The translations under genes were made by a program, and so were the position numbers. Shown here one piece after another: positions 44,254-51,485 of a DNA stretch of 61,212 bases. The notes beneath the pieces were generated by a model. That model saw only the letters and a list, made by a program, of their open reading frames with translations. It did not search any database and was not told where the DNA came from. This stretch comes from a virus, in IMG/VR virus record IMGVR_UViG_3300030060_003743, positions 1 through 61,212 of that record. One strand, written 5' to 3'. Positions within the stretch are counted from its first letter, which is position 1, and every line of letters starts with the position of its first letter.

Positions 44254-46776
44254 TTACCACTTAAATATATCTACCACTAGCCCACCCTCAGCTTTATACT
44301 GTTTAATGGGTAGCTCTTTCATGTTTTTAGGAACCTTAATAGCCACGCTTTTATAATACAAGTTAGCATCTACCTCAAACATGTCTATGAACCTATCTTT
44401 ACTCATACCTAAAGAATCTGCATAAATAAGTCTTTCTTCAGGTGTAGCAAAAGCCGCTTCATGTTGAAGATAATTCCTATAATCTAACCCTAAATCTTTA
44501 TACAATTCTTTATTTTTTTCAGGTCTTAATATTTTATAAGGTTTTTTTGGATCTGATTTAGCGACATCAATTTGCAAAACTTCTGTGTTATACCTTTTAG
44601 CCAAATCTTGCAACTCTTTAACCACGATTGCTGTTTGTTTTGACATTGCTTTGCCGTCATAAGGCACTTCTCGCCTTACTCCCTCTGTTCCATCGTACAC
44701 TTTTGTCTGACCAGGAAATCCTGCTTTCCCGTTTGCAGTGCCGTAAAATTTAAAGTTTCCTGCGGTAGAGCCTCCTGTAGTATAACCTCTTAGATGATGC
44801 ACGTATTCAGTCGGGTTTATAGAAACATAGTCTGCATCCAACTCTGCAGCATTTTTTAACATTTTTTTTAAGGCATCGTTAGCCCAATCATCCCCTTCTT
44901 TTAATGGCATAAAATTAGCCACATCGTTTTGTAAATAAAGATTTTCTATAGCATCTCTAGGACTAGGGTCAACATTATCAAGTTCATATCTAGTAATAAA
45001 ATCTTGTCTCTCTTTTACAGCTTCTTCAAGTTCTTTACCCTTTAACCCAACTTTAAACGGTTGTCTTTTAAGCCTATCAATGACGCTGGTTTTAATTTTA
45101 TTGTTAAATACTTTTTTTGTGTTTTCTAATTCTCTGTATCTTTTTTCATCGTTTGGAGTAATACGAAAAGCTTTTTGATTAATTTCTATCTGTTCATCTA
45201 AAGCAGCACGTATTTGATCTTTATAAAGTCTACCATCAAAGTCCGGATTTACTGGACTAATTCTTGCATATTCTGCAGGTTCACCACCCATAGCTTTTAC
45301 TAATTGCTGTGTGGTTTGTTGCGGGCTTTGTAATTCATCGATGGCTAAAGTCTTTTTACCATCCAAAGTTGTTCTTTTACCAAATCTTGTCCAATAAAGC
45401 ACATCAACAACTCCCGCAGATTCCATTCCTTCCGAGCCAGTTTTTTCAGCTTTACCCGATATAAACTCATAATGGTTTGGCCTAAAATTTTTGTTTTTTT
45501 GAGTCGTTGTGCTCACAATACTATTATCTGGAAAATACGCTACATGTTCGTAATAATTTTCAGGTGACCACATACGATACCCTGTTTGATGTCCAAATTT
45601 TGGAAGTCTTCTATTTTTTTTATTAGAATCTATAAGTCTTGCCATGCCCTCAAACTGTTCATTTAATTGTTGTTCATTTTTAATTACATCTCTTACTCCT
45701 TGTATTACATCATCAGGAATAAAAGCTCTATTCTCAGGGGTTAATTTACCAATAAACCCTGTGATACCTTTTAAAGTGTCCATATAATTTCCTTGAACAG
45801 CAGTATCAGATATATCTAGTTCAGTGTGATGGTCGCTTAATTTTTTTCTTAACGTTAAAAATCTTTGAGACACTCTTAAATTTCTCTGCGCTAAACTATT
45901 GACATTTGCCAATTCTGGATCTAACGCTTTATATATCAGTCTACCTAATTCTCCTGCAGCAACGTCTGATGAATTACCTAAGTCAGCATCTCTAAATGCT
46001 TTAGCTAAATTTGTAAGTGCTGGCTCATAAGTGGCAACTGCTTTTTTGTTTAGCGAGTCGATGTTACGCAACGAATCAAAAAATATATCATGCGATTCCA
46101 TTCGATGCACCATCATTTTATTGACAGGAGAGTTGTTGATCATTTCAAGTAAAGTGCTTTTTGAAATAGTAGCGTTTTGATCTGCAGCAAACTTTAAAAA
46201 ACCATCTGTTAAATTACCTTGGCTATCATATCGAGCAATGTTTAAATCATCTAACTCTTCCTTTCTAATGTTTTGTCTAAATTTAGATTTGCCGCCTGCT
46301 TGTTTTATATATTTTGAGGTTATTTCACCACTTAATACTTTGTTGTTACTAAATAAATTAGCCCACTCTTTTGCAGGTAGGTTTTTTTTACTAGGGTGTA
46401 ACGCAACAAAGTCAAACAAGGCAGACCCACCGTTAGGTGTAATTTTACCAGTACCATTAGTTAAGGGGTTGTCTAGAACCATTTCTTTTATTTTTGCTAA
46501 CTCAATGCGTTCCGCCTCCAATATTTTAGGAGTTAAAAACTCTTGTTGGTTTTTTATTTTAACTAAATCATTTTTTAAAATTTCACGTTCTGAAAGTACG
46601 GGTTGTTTGGGTTTTTCTTTTACAACTTTACTTGCCGCTTTTATAACAGGACCCACCCCACGAACCTTAGAAAAAAGAGCAAGCGCCCCAATACCAAGAC
46701 CAGTTCCACCAAGAATTTTTAACTTATCTTGTGTATCCTGACTTAAGCCAGGTGATTTAGTTTCTATTTCGGCCAT
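44254..46776 (-). CDS. Polyvalent-protein-like large protein, 840 aa
   Basis: A long helical protein with one hydrophobic segment near residue 25-40. Around residues 440-520 and 635-700 it shows the LPD (large polyvalent protein) pattern: ENYYEHVAYFP, DVLYWTRFG, KKTLAIDELQSPQQ, then WANDALKKMLKNAAELDADY and VYDG. Such domains are known from polyvalent proteins delivered with phage or plasmid DNA. It starts three bases downstream of the terminase gene, ends 13 bases before the basic 106-residue gene, and finishes YKAEGGLVVDIFKW, close to the KGG-tag ends. Could be ejected into the host; inferred. Confidence 0.68.
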   Translation of the reverse strand: MAEIETKSPGLSQDTQDKLKILGGTGLGIGALALFSKVRGVGPVIKAASKVVKEKPKQPVLSEREILKNDLVKIKNQQEFLTPKILEAERIELAKIKEMVLDNPLTNGTGKITPNGGSALFDFVALHPSKKNLPAKEWANLFSNNKVLSGEITSKYIKQAGGKSKFRQNIRKEELDDLNIARYDSQGNLTDGFLKFAADQNATISKSTLLEMINNSPVNKMMVHRMESHDIFFDSLRNIDSLNKKAVATYEPALTNLAKAFRDADLGNSSDVAAGELGRLIYKALDPELANVNSLAQRNLRVSQRFLTLRKKLSDHHTELDISDTAVQGNYMDTLKGITGFIGKLTPENRAFIPDDVIQGVRDVIKNEQQLNEQFEGMARLIDSNKKNRRLPKFGHQTGYRMWSPENYYEHVAYFPDNSIVSTTTQKNKNFRPNHYEFISGKAEKTGSEGMESAGVVDVLYWTRFGKRTTLDGKKTLAIDELQSPQQTTQQLVKAMGGEPAEYARISPVNPDFDGRLYKDQIRAALDEQIEINQKAFRITPNDEKRYRELENTKKVFNNKIKTSVIDRLKRQPFKVGLKGKELEEAVKERQDFITRYELDNVDPSPRDAIENLYLQNDVANFMPLKEGDDWANDALKKMLKNAAELDADYVSINPTEYVHHLRGYTTGGSTAGNFKFYGTANGKAGFPGQTKVYDGTEGVRREVPYDGKAMSKQTAIVVKELQDLAKRYNTEVLQIDVAKSDPKKPYKILRPEKNKELYKDLGLDYRNYLQHEAAFATPEERLIYADSLGMSKDRFIDMFEVDANLYYKSVAIKVPKNMKELPIKQYKAEGGLVVDIFKW

Positions 46777-46778
46777 GG

Positions 46779-48254
46779 TTAATAGTACCTATATTCTTTA
46801 GGGGGACGATCTTCATCGTCTCTATAGTCTGAGTATAACTCAACAAAGTTTCCTTGGCGATACCTTAGTATTGCTTGAGTCGTGGAATCAACATAGTCAT
46901 CGTTAGCGCCATGCGGAAAAGCCGCACATTCATCAATCACATCTTCCGCAAATTTTTCACCATATGGGTACCACACTGCACCACTTTCAAAGACGGGTGC
47001 ACAACTGTTCACTCTCGTATGTTTGTCATTCCCTCTGGTTGGGGTAAATGGCACCACTGGAATACCCATGCGCCTAAACTCTTGGGTCAATGGTTCACCA
47101 GATGCTTTTTGCTCGACGATGATTGTTTCTGGTTCCCAGTATTTGTGAGCGTCCAACGCCACTGCCTTAAGTTCTGGAAAATCGTATTTACCACGAATCG
47201 CATCTAACAAAATAATATTCGGCGCACCACCCTCTTCAGGAAAAAATACACCCCATGTGGTAATCGCAGAATAGTCTGCCGTTTCTTTTTTTGAAAAGGC
47301 TGTATCATAACTTTGAATAACATGTTGTAGCATGGGCAAACCTTCTTTCTCCCAAGGTCGCCACCAATCTCGTTTAAGTATCGCACCCTCTTCTGAGGTT
47401 GGTTCTTGCATATATTGTGCTGACCAGTTTCGAATTGGAATACTTGCTTTAATTTTTTCTAATTCTTCTAGTTCCCAATACTCAGGCCAAACTGGGTTCC
47501 CTGAGTCGAGAATCGCTGGAAAAGAAACTTGTCGCCAAGTGTCCGCTTTGGGTTCGGTTTGAGCCTTCAACAGTCTACCTGTTAAATCGTCCTCGGCCCA
47601 ACGAGTCATGACCACCAAAATCGAACCGCCAGGTTGCAAACGTTGTCGGGGTCCTGAAGTGTACCATTCGTACGCACGCTCCATGGCAGTATCAGACATA
47701 GAATCTTGTTCCGTGTGTGGATCATCAATAATCAGTAAGTCCGCACCACGACCCGTGATGGACGAACCAACACCCGCAGCATAGTATTCACCACCTTGAT
47801 TAGTTTCCCACCTACCTTTGGCTTTAGAGTCCTCACGCAGTTTCACATCGCCAAATATTTGTTTGTATTCTGGTGAATCAATAATGTTACGAACCTTAGC
47901 TCCGAACCTTGCCGCAAGTTCTGTATTGTGCGAGACCTGCATAATTTTTAATTTTGGATACTTACCAATAATCCAAGCAGGGTAGTATACAGAAGCAAAT
48001 TCAGATTTAGTATGTCTAGGGGGCATGTTGATAATGAGCCTCCCTTTTCTTTGATCTGCTATATCTGTAAATTCTTTTGCAATAATCTGATGATGACCCC
48101 ATTCTTCAGGCTTTTTTGATTTTCTACAAATAAAATCAGGCCATACCTCTTGCACAAAAGCTAAAAAATTATCCTGACAAAGTTTAATATGCTGTATCCA
48201 AAGTTTTTCTACTTGGAGCCTTAATTGTTCGGTGGTCATTAGTTCCGTTTGCAT
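46779..48254 (-). CDS. Terminase large subunit, 491 aa
   Basis: The packaging motor. ATPase Walker A-like PPRHTKS at about residues 78-84, Walker B LLIIDDPH near 176-183, a motif III-type VMTRWAEDDLTG, then the nuclease domain with SYDTAFSKKETADYSA (metal Asp), VEQKASGEP and a terminal NDDYVDSTTQAILR. Length is normal. The start may be 48254 or an internal ATG at 48239 with GGAA upstream; a TATAAT box sits only seven bases before 48254. The small subunit is about 5 kb away at 53471. Confidence 0.93.
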   Translation of the reverse strand: MQTELMTTEQLRLQVEKLWIQHIKLCQDNFLAFVQEVWPDFICRKSKKPEEWGHHQIIAKEFTDIADQRKGRLIINMPPRHTKSEFASVYYPAWIIGKYPKLKIMQVSHNTELAARFGAKVRNIIDSPEYKQIFGDVKLREDSKAKGRWETNQGGEYYAAGVGSSITGRGADLLIIDDPHTEQDSMSDTAMERAYEWYTSGPRQRLQPGGSILVVMTRWAEDDLTGRLLKAQTEPKADTWRQVSFPAILDSGNPVWPEYWELEELEKIKASIPIRNWSAQYMQEPTSEEGAILKRDWWRPWEKEGLPMLQHVIQSYDTAFSKKETADYSAITTWGVFFPEEGGAPNIILLDAIRGKYDFPELKAVALDAHKYWEPETIIVEQKASGEPLTQEFRRMGIPVVPFTPTRGNDKHTRVNSCAPVFESGAVWYPYGEKFAEDVIDECAAFPHGANDDYVDSTTQAILRYRQGNFVELYSDYRDDEDRPPKEYRYY

Positions 48255-48260
48255 TCAAGT

Positions 48261-48289
48261 ATTATAACCATAACTAGACGTTTTACCAG
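48261..48289 (-). promoter_or_regulatory. Promoter-like sequence before terminase
   Basis: TATAAT at 48261-48266 (minus strand) is placed seven bases ahead of the ATG at 48254, with only a weak -35 (CTGGTA, spacer 17). If used, the transcript would start near the first ATG, leaving the internal ATG at 48239 as the leadered start. Moderate support. Confidence 0.4.
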
Positions 48290-48339
48290 TGTGTGCGTCT
48301 ATTCGACTTGCCAGCTTTACTACGGCGTGTGTGTGTCGG

Positions 48340-48359
48340 GCGTTTTCGTTATCGGGAAA
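48340..48359 (-). repeat. Repeat family A, partial unit (A0)
   Basis: A single right-hand half, GCGT-N8-TCGGGAAA, upstream of the terminase gene. The left TTCCCG arm is not evident. The spacing is exactly eight bases as in the other eight copies. Confidence 0.6.
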
Positions 48360-48370
48360 ATCCAAAAAAC

Positions 48371-48400
48371 AAAAAAAAGGCTCATTCGAAAATGAGCCTT
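48371..48400 (-). terminator. Intrinsic terminator of the 48459-48925 operon
   Basis: On the minus strand a perfect 10-bp stem AAGGCTCATT/AATGAGCCTT with a TTCG tetraloop is followed by T8. UUCG tetraloops are exceptionally stable, making this the strongest terminator in the window. It separates the short genes from the terminase promoter. Confidence 0.93.
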
Positions 48401-48408
48401 GCAGAAAT

Positions 48409-48439
48409 GGTGGTTATTCGGGGATATTGAATAACCACC
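48409..48439 (-). other. Second perfect hairpin beside the terminator
   Basis: GGTGGTTATTC (48409-48419) is a perfect 11-bp complement of GAATAACCACC (48429-48439), loop 9 bases. No T run follows directly; the terminator's stem starts ten bases later on the minus strand. Two stable hairpins in a row may protect the 3' end of the message or act as a regulator. Confidence 0.65.
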
Positions 48440-48458
48440 CTGCCAAAATCAATTAGCT

Positions 48459-48617
48459 TTATTGATGTTTATCCTCTAATTTTTCCATTAGTTTTTTTTC
48501 TAATCCTTCGTAAAAGTTTTCCCATATATTTCTAGGTACACTTGAAAGACGCATATCCTTTTTAGCCTTTGCAATATATCTTTTTATTTTCTTTTTTTCT
48601 TTTTCGTATTCGTTCAT
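48459..48617 (-). CDS. Small charged protein, 52 aa
   Basis: ATG at 48617 overlaps the preceding stop as ATGA; the frame runs to TAA at 48459. The product is a Lys/Glu-rich helical peptide (MNEYEKEKKKIKRYIAKAKK start). Followed by the two hairpins. No family. Confidence 0.6.
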   Translation of the reverse strand: MNEYEKEKKKIKRYIAKAKKDMRLSSVPRNIWENFYEGLEKKLMEKLEDKHQ

Positions 48618-48925
48618 TCTTCCCCCTCAACAATTATGTCATTATTGGTATTTTCTTGCGTGATGAGTAACTTATCTTTTATAGGTTTTAATATCATCAT
48701 TATATGTAACATCAAGTCTTGCGATTGATTAGTACCCTGATACTTAATGCAATTTTCAGTTACTATTTTTTCAAGTAATCCAAAAAGTGTTATGTAGTCT
48801 AATTGGTCATTTTCAATTACACCTTGAATTGCTTGTTCAATATCCTGTGTATTTCTTAATTGACTTTCACAAAATTCGACAAGGTCAAACCCATTGTTTG
48901 TATTTCTATCATTATTATTTGGCAT
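48614..48925 (-). CDS. Hypothetical acidic helical protein, 103 aa
   Basis: Asn/Gln/Glu-rich and helical (QDIEQAIQGVIENDQL; ILKPIKDKLL) with no recognised motif. The start has the conserved leader ATTAATCAACATTGGG ten bases upstream, shared with other short genes of this region. Function unknown. Confidence 0.6.
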   Translation of the reverse strand: MPNNNDRNTNNGFDLVEFCESQLRNTQDIEQAIQGVIENDQLDYITLFGLLEKIVTENCIKYQGTNQSQDLMLHIMMILKPIKDKLLITQENTNNDIIVEGEE

Positions 48926-49053
48926 TTTATTTTCCCAATGTTGATTAATATTATCTAACCTCTTAATTATGGACTTATTAATATTAATTGCAATAGTTAA
49001 CTGTAATTAAATTTCAACACGAATGGACGTTTTCCCGCACCGAGATTTTGATG

Positions 49054-49125
49054 ACGTTTTCCCGACCCGTACCGGTTTTCTTTAATAGGCGAAAATTTAA
49101 AAAAAACGTCAATGATCTCGGGAAA
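49054..49125 (-). repeat. Repeat family A, unit A1
   Basis: Left arm ACGTTTTCCCGACCCGTACC and right half ACGT (49106-49109), N8, TCGGGAAA (49118-49125). TTTCCCGA-type arms are complementary, so the unit can form a stem with a large loop. The middle is AT-rich with an A run before ACGT. Confidence 0.85.
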
Positions 49126-49129
49126 TCTT

Positions 49130-49191
49130 AAAAAAACGAGCTCCTTATTTGCGATATTTCAACTTTCGGTATACTAGACTACCTCGAAAAT
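49130..49191 (-). repeat. Repeat family B, copy 1
   Basis: 62 bases nearly identical to 49694-49755 (60 of 62 match). It contains a T7-9 run on the minus strand next to GAGCTC and an AGTATACC palindromic part. It lies between unit A2 and unit A1, upstream of the gene starting at 48925. Confidence 0.85.
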
Positions 49192-49213
49192 TTTAAGTTT
49201 TAACACGAATGAA

Positions 49214-49281
49214 CTCCCGACCCGCACCGGTTTTCTTTAATAACCACAAGCCACAAAAAAAACGTAATCGATATCGGGAAA
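49214..49281 (-). repeat. Repeat family A, unit A2
   Basis: CTCCCGACCCGCACCGG at the left, ACGT (49262-49265), N8 and TCGGGAAA (49274-49281) at the right. It begins on the minus strand a few bases after the stop of the gene 49284-49637. Confidence 0.85.
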
Positions 49282-49283
49282 AT

Positions 49284-49637
49284 CTAATATGACGTTCTTT
49301 TTATTCTACCTATAAAGGGTGCGATTTTCTTGTTCACAAAATCTAAAACATCTTGAAAATTTTCTAATTGTTCACACGTTTTAGAATGACTGTAATTGTT
49401 AACCTCCATAATCGTAAATCTAGGACTATCTAAAAAACCTTGAGAAACTGCTTCCCGGTCTTTTAAATTTTTCTCATCTATCCAGATTTGCCACCCCTTG
49501 AAAGCGAACGAGGGACAAGCGTCATTATGCCATGATGAATTAATCCACTGATCCGGCAAATCGATATCAGCAAAAGTTTGTTCCCACCCTTCAAGCATAC
49601 TACAGCTTTTCCATTTATTGTCTTGTACTTCTAGCAT
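49284..49637 (-). CDS. Hypothetical protein, 117 aa
   Basis: Start taken at 49637, where GGAGGTATAATA gives a good ribosome-binding site; a longer reading from 49676 exists. Trp-rich with mixed alpha/beta (GWEQTFADIDLPDQW; FKGWQIWIDEKNLKD). No motif recognised. Preceded by block B2 and a TATAAT-containing promoter, followed by unit A2. Confidence 0.6.
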   Translation of the reverse strand: MLEVQDNKWKSCSMLEGWEQTFADIDLPDQWINSSWHNDACPSFAFKGWQIWIDEKNLKDREAVSQGFLDSPRFTIMEVNNYSHSKTCEQLENFQDVLDFVNKKIAPFIGRIKRTSY

Positions 49638-49665
49638 TATTATACCTCCAATGTTGTGATAGCTT

Positions 49666-49695
49666 ATTATATACATATAATGCGATATAAAGCAA
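49666..49695 (-). promoter_or_regulatory. Promoter-like region of the 49284-49637 gene
   Basis: TATAAT at 49666-49671 with a TTGCTT -35 about 18 bases upstream (49690-49695) on the minus strand. The predicted leader ends in ATCACAACATTGGAGG, matching the shared leader motif of this region. Confidence 0.5.
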
Positions 49696-49755
49696 AAAAA
49701 CGAGCTGCTTATTTGCGATATTTCAACTTTCGGTATACTAGACTACCTTGAAAAT
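49694..49755 (-). repeat. Repeat family B, copy 2
   Basis: 60 of 62 bases match copy 1 at 49130-49191. It is upstream of the promoter of the 49284-49637 gene, next to unit A3, giving the same order (A, B, promoter, gene). Confidence 0.85.
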
Positions 49756-49790
49756 ACAGGGTTTTAGGGCTTCAAAAGTTACGATCTAAA

Positions 49791-49865
49791 TTTTCCGGAC
49801 CTGAGACCGGGCAGGCTGCTTTTAATGCGAAAAAATCATAAAAAAACGTCAACTTTATCGGGAAA
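49791..49865 (-). repeat. Repeat family A, unit A3
   Basis: TTTTCCGGACCTGAGACCGGG left arm (slightly changed), A-run, ACGT (49846-49849), N8 and TCGGGAAA (49858-49865). The interval 49677-49976 around it has no gene. Confidence 0.8.
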
Positions 49866-49928
49866 TTTCAAAAAAAATCGGAAATGACAACAAAGATGAG
49901 TAAAAAGATAATCCATAGACGAGGGAAA

Positions 49929-49946
49929 ACTAGCCCGAGGGCTAGT
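49929..49946 (-). terminator. Hairpin after the 49977-50261 gene
   Basis: ACTAGCC/GGCTAGT, a 7-bp perfect stem with a CGAG loop, followed on the minus strand by TTTTCCC. A short T run makes it a moderate terminator. Confidence 0.55.
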
Positions 49947-49976
49947 AAAATTAAAATTTCCAAGTATTTTCCCCTA

Positions 49977-50261
49977 TTAAATAAACATTTTGCCAAAATT
50001 GGAATTTAAAAGTTCTTTGACGAGGTATCTAGTGACCTTAATTCCACATTTAGTTTGATAGTTATAAGAGCCAATGATGTTTGCTACTATGGTAAACGAA
50101 TATTCCTTCATGAGATTAGAAATTTGATTTGATATATCAACTTCTTCGCACAAAAATTCATAAACTTTCATTTGCTCATGGCTTTTAAAACCACCTTTTT
50201 TTGCGATTGCGTCTAAACTAGCTTTATATTCTTTCGAATAATGTCTTACTGTATATGGCAT
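49977..50261 (-). CDS. Hypothetical protein, 94 aa
   Basis: Start set at ATG 50261 with TAGGGGGAAATACT before it (again the leader motif with AACATTAGGGGG). The helical, basic product (MPYTVRHYSKEYKASLDAIA start) shows no domain I know. Hairpin terminator follows. It may be a small regulatory protein. Confidence 0.58.
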   Translation of the reverse strand: MPYTVRHYSKEYKASLDAIAKKGGFKSHEQMKVYEFLCEEVDISNQISNLMKEYSFTIVANIIGSYNYQTKCGIKVTRYLVKELLNSNFGKMFI

Positions 50262-50335
50262 AGTATTTCCCCCTAATGTTTTTAAAATACACCCCATTTT
50301 ATGCTTTTTTTGCCAAAAAGTAAAATTTTTGACGT

Positions 50336-50377
50336 CCTTATTTGCGATATTTCAACTTTCAAGGTACTAGACCATGC
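50336..50377 (-). repeat. Repeat family B, partial copy 3
   Basis: The first 25 bases (CCTTATTTGCGATATTTCAA then CTTTC) are identical to copies 1 and 2; the remainder is changed (AAGGTACTAGACCATGCC). It is upstream of the gene starting at 50261. Confidence 0.75.
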
Positions 50378-50404
50378 CGATTTTTTTAATTTGACAAGAC
50401 AAAT

Positions 50405-50480
50405 TACCGGTTGTGCAGCGCACGGTTCTGGAAACTTAAACATGAAATCCAGTAAAAAAGGCGACAACCATGTCGGGAAT
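50405..50480 (-). repeat. Repeat family A, divergent unit A4
   Basis: Right half GCGA-N8-TCGGGAAT (50461-50480) keeps the eight-base spacer but has changed the ACGT. The left arm TACCGG is at 50405-50410. It includes the first copy of the 49-base direct repeat. Confidence 0.55.
50415..50463 (-). repeat. 49-base direct repeat, copy 1
   Basis: 46 of 49 bases match 50529-50577, the spacing being 114 bases. Carries a GCGCACGG word that also recurs at about 50681. Confidence 0.75.
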
Positions 50481-50528
50481 TTCCACAAAGACTGTCCAAA
50501 CCTCATCTACGGCCGTGAAAAAAGAAAC

Positions 50529-50577
50529 GCAGCGCACGGGTCTGGAAACTTAAACATGAAATCCAGCAAAGAAGGCG
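50529..50577 (-). repeat. 49-base direct repeat, copy 2
   Basis: Second copy of the repeat at 50415-50463, three mismatches. It immediately precedes unit A5. Confidence 0.75.
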
Positions 50578-50593
50578 TGGATCGTAACGGGAG

Positions 50594-50670
50594 TTTTCCC
50601 GATCCGCGGAACCTGGATGGCTTCTTTATATGCAAATCAATAATTTATAGACGTTTCTAGCATCGGGAAA
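50594..50670 (-). repeat. Repeat family A, unit A5
   Basis: TTTTCCCGATCCGCGGAACC left arm and ACGT (50651-50654), N8, TCGGGAAA (50663-50670). Followed by a GCGCACGG word. Confidence 0.82.
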
Positions 50671-50742
50671 TCCTAGTCCAGGCGCACGGCTTCAGGTCAT
50701 CGCTGAAAACCTTGTACCTAGTGCATTGTGCCAAGAGACTTA

Positions 50743-51141
50743 TCATTTTCCCGCACCGCGCGCCGCCCGATGTATTAACAAGATTAATTTTTCATCAAAG
50801 ACGTCAGCCGCATCGGGAAATTCTGCAATTAGATGCACGGCTCTCGAATCATGGACTTCTAGAAGTTTGAGAGCGCACTGCGAGGCATGAAAATTTAAGA
50901 TAAAAGACTTTCCACCAACTTGTCTATGCTTAATGTGCCAATTAATTTGAAACTTTGAAAGGTTGCAATTCTTAACCTCATTGGCTTTTAATTCTAACCA
51001 AAAAGAACTGCCATCAATACACCCATAGATGTCAGGTATTCCATTGATTGTAGAGGATTCTATGCGAGTTAAAAACCAGCTTTTTTGTGTCTTTTGAATC
51101 AGGTTAAGTCTTTTCCAAATTTTTGATTCTGTTATCTTCAT
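50743..51141 (-). CDS. VRR-NUC-like nuclease, 132 aa
   Basis: A small endonuclease of the VRR-NUC/Holliday-junction-resolvase-like PD-(D/E)XK group: E at the N-terminal helix (TESKIWKRLNLI), GIPDIYG with the metal Asp near residue 37, and FWLELKAN with the E-x-K at residues 48-50, then LSKFQINWHIKH. Such enzymes cut branched DNA. Its last codons run into the left arm of unit A6, so the gene's C-terminal 25 residues come from repeat sequence. Terminator of the upstream operon lies right before its start. Confidence 0.82.
   Translation of the reverse strand: MKITESKIWKRLNLIQKTQKSWFLTRIESSTINGIPDIYGCIDGSSFWLELKANEVKNCNLSKFQINWHIKHRQVGGKSFILNFHASQCALKLLEVHDSRAVHLIAEFPDAADVFDEKLILLIHRAARGAGK
50746..50820 (-). 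repeat. Repeat family A, unit A6 (inside gene end)
   Basis: TTTTCCCGCACCGCGCGCCG, ACGT (50801-50804), N8, TCGGGAAA (50813-50820). It overlaps the 3' end of the nuclease gene, showing that the element can extend a reading frame. Confidence 0.8.
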
Positions 51142-51146
51142 TCTAC

Positions 51147-51177
51147 AAAAAAAACCCCTGCAAGTATGAACAGGGGT
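51147..51177 (-). terminator. Intrinsic terminator of the 51222-52634 operon
   Basis: ACCCCTG/CAGGGGT, 7 bp perfect stem with a 10-base loop and T8 on the minus strand (51147-51154). Located six bases before the nuclease ATG, so that gene needs readthrough or a promoter of its own. A weaker GAGCT/AGCTC stem (51187-51203) precedes it. Confidence 0.85.
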
Positions 51178-51221
51178 ATAAGTGTTGAGCTTTTTGTTAG
51201 CTCGAGGATATGACTTAAATA

Positions 51222-51473
51222 CTACTCGCCAACTAAGAAATCTTCAAGTTTTTTTTGACTGGCAGATTCTATGACTTGGTAAAAATCTTCCGTATCAAAA
51301 TACGGACTGCTATGAATCCATTGGGTATTGTCTACCATAATACGCAAATCTTGTGCATTAAATCCATAATCTATGTACTGCCTTACAGCTTGATTAAAGT
51401 TTCCATGAATTATACTTTCGCAAATTTCATCAAACTGTTTTTGCGTTCTATATTCCTTTTTAGTTTTTTCCAT
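51222..51473 (-). CDS. Hypothetical small protein, 83 aa
   Basis: Helical and charged (MEKTKKEYRTQKQFDEICES start; GFNAQDLRIMVDNTQWIH middle). No domain was recognised. Small genes in this position are commonly early, host-take-over functions, which is a guess. A good GAGAGT ribosome-binding site precedes the ATG. Confidence 0.58.
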   Translation of the reverse strand: MEKTKKEYRTQKQFDEICESIIHGNFNQAVRQYIDYGFNAQDLRIMVDNTQWIHSSPYFDTEDFYQVIESASQKKLEDFLVGE

Positions 51474-51485
51474 TTAACTCTCCTC

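Larger units (their letters stand above)
48926..49283. other. Non-coding gap with repeat families A and B
   Basis: No reading frame here is convincing. It contains an isolated TTTTCCCG arm near 49030-49037, unit A1 (49054-49125), block B1 (49130-49191) and unit A2 (49214-49281), followed on the minus strand by the leader of the 48925 gene. The density of repeats suggests a regulatory or replication function. Confidence 0.8.
50262..50742. other. 480-base non-coding gap with dense repeats
   Basis: Contains part of block B (50336-50377), divergent unit A4, a 49-base direct repeat (50415-50463 and 50529-50577) and unit A5. A plus-strand open frame across 50301-50660 is best read as a by-product of repeats. 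The left half of unit A6 lies in the last codons of the nuclease gene. Confidence 0.7.

Noticed and set aside
50301-50660. Plus-strand open frame of 119 codons in the repeat-rich gap
   Set aside because: It crosses repeat units and contains the same peptide twice only because of the 49-base direct repeat; it has no ribosome-binding site and opposes the neighbouring genes.
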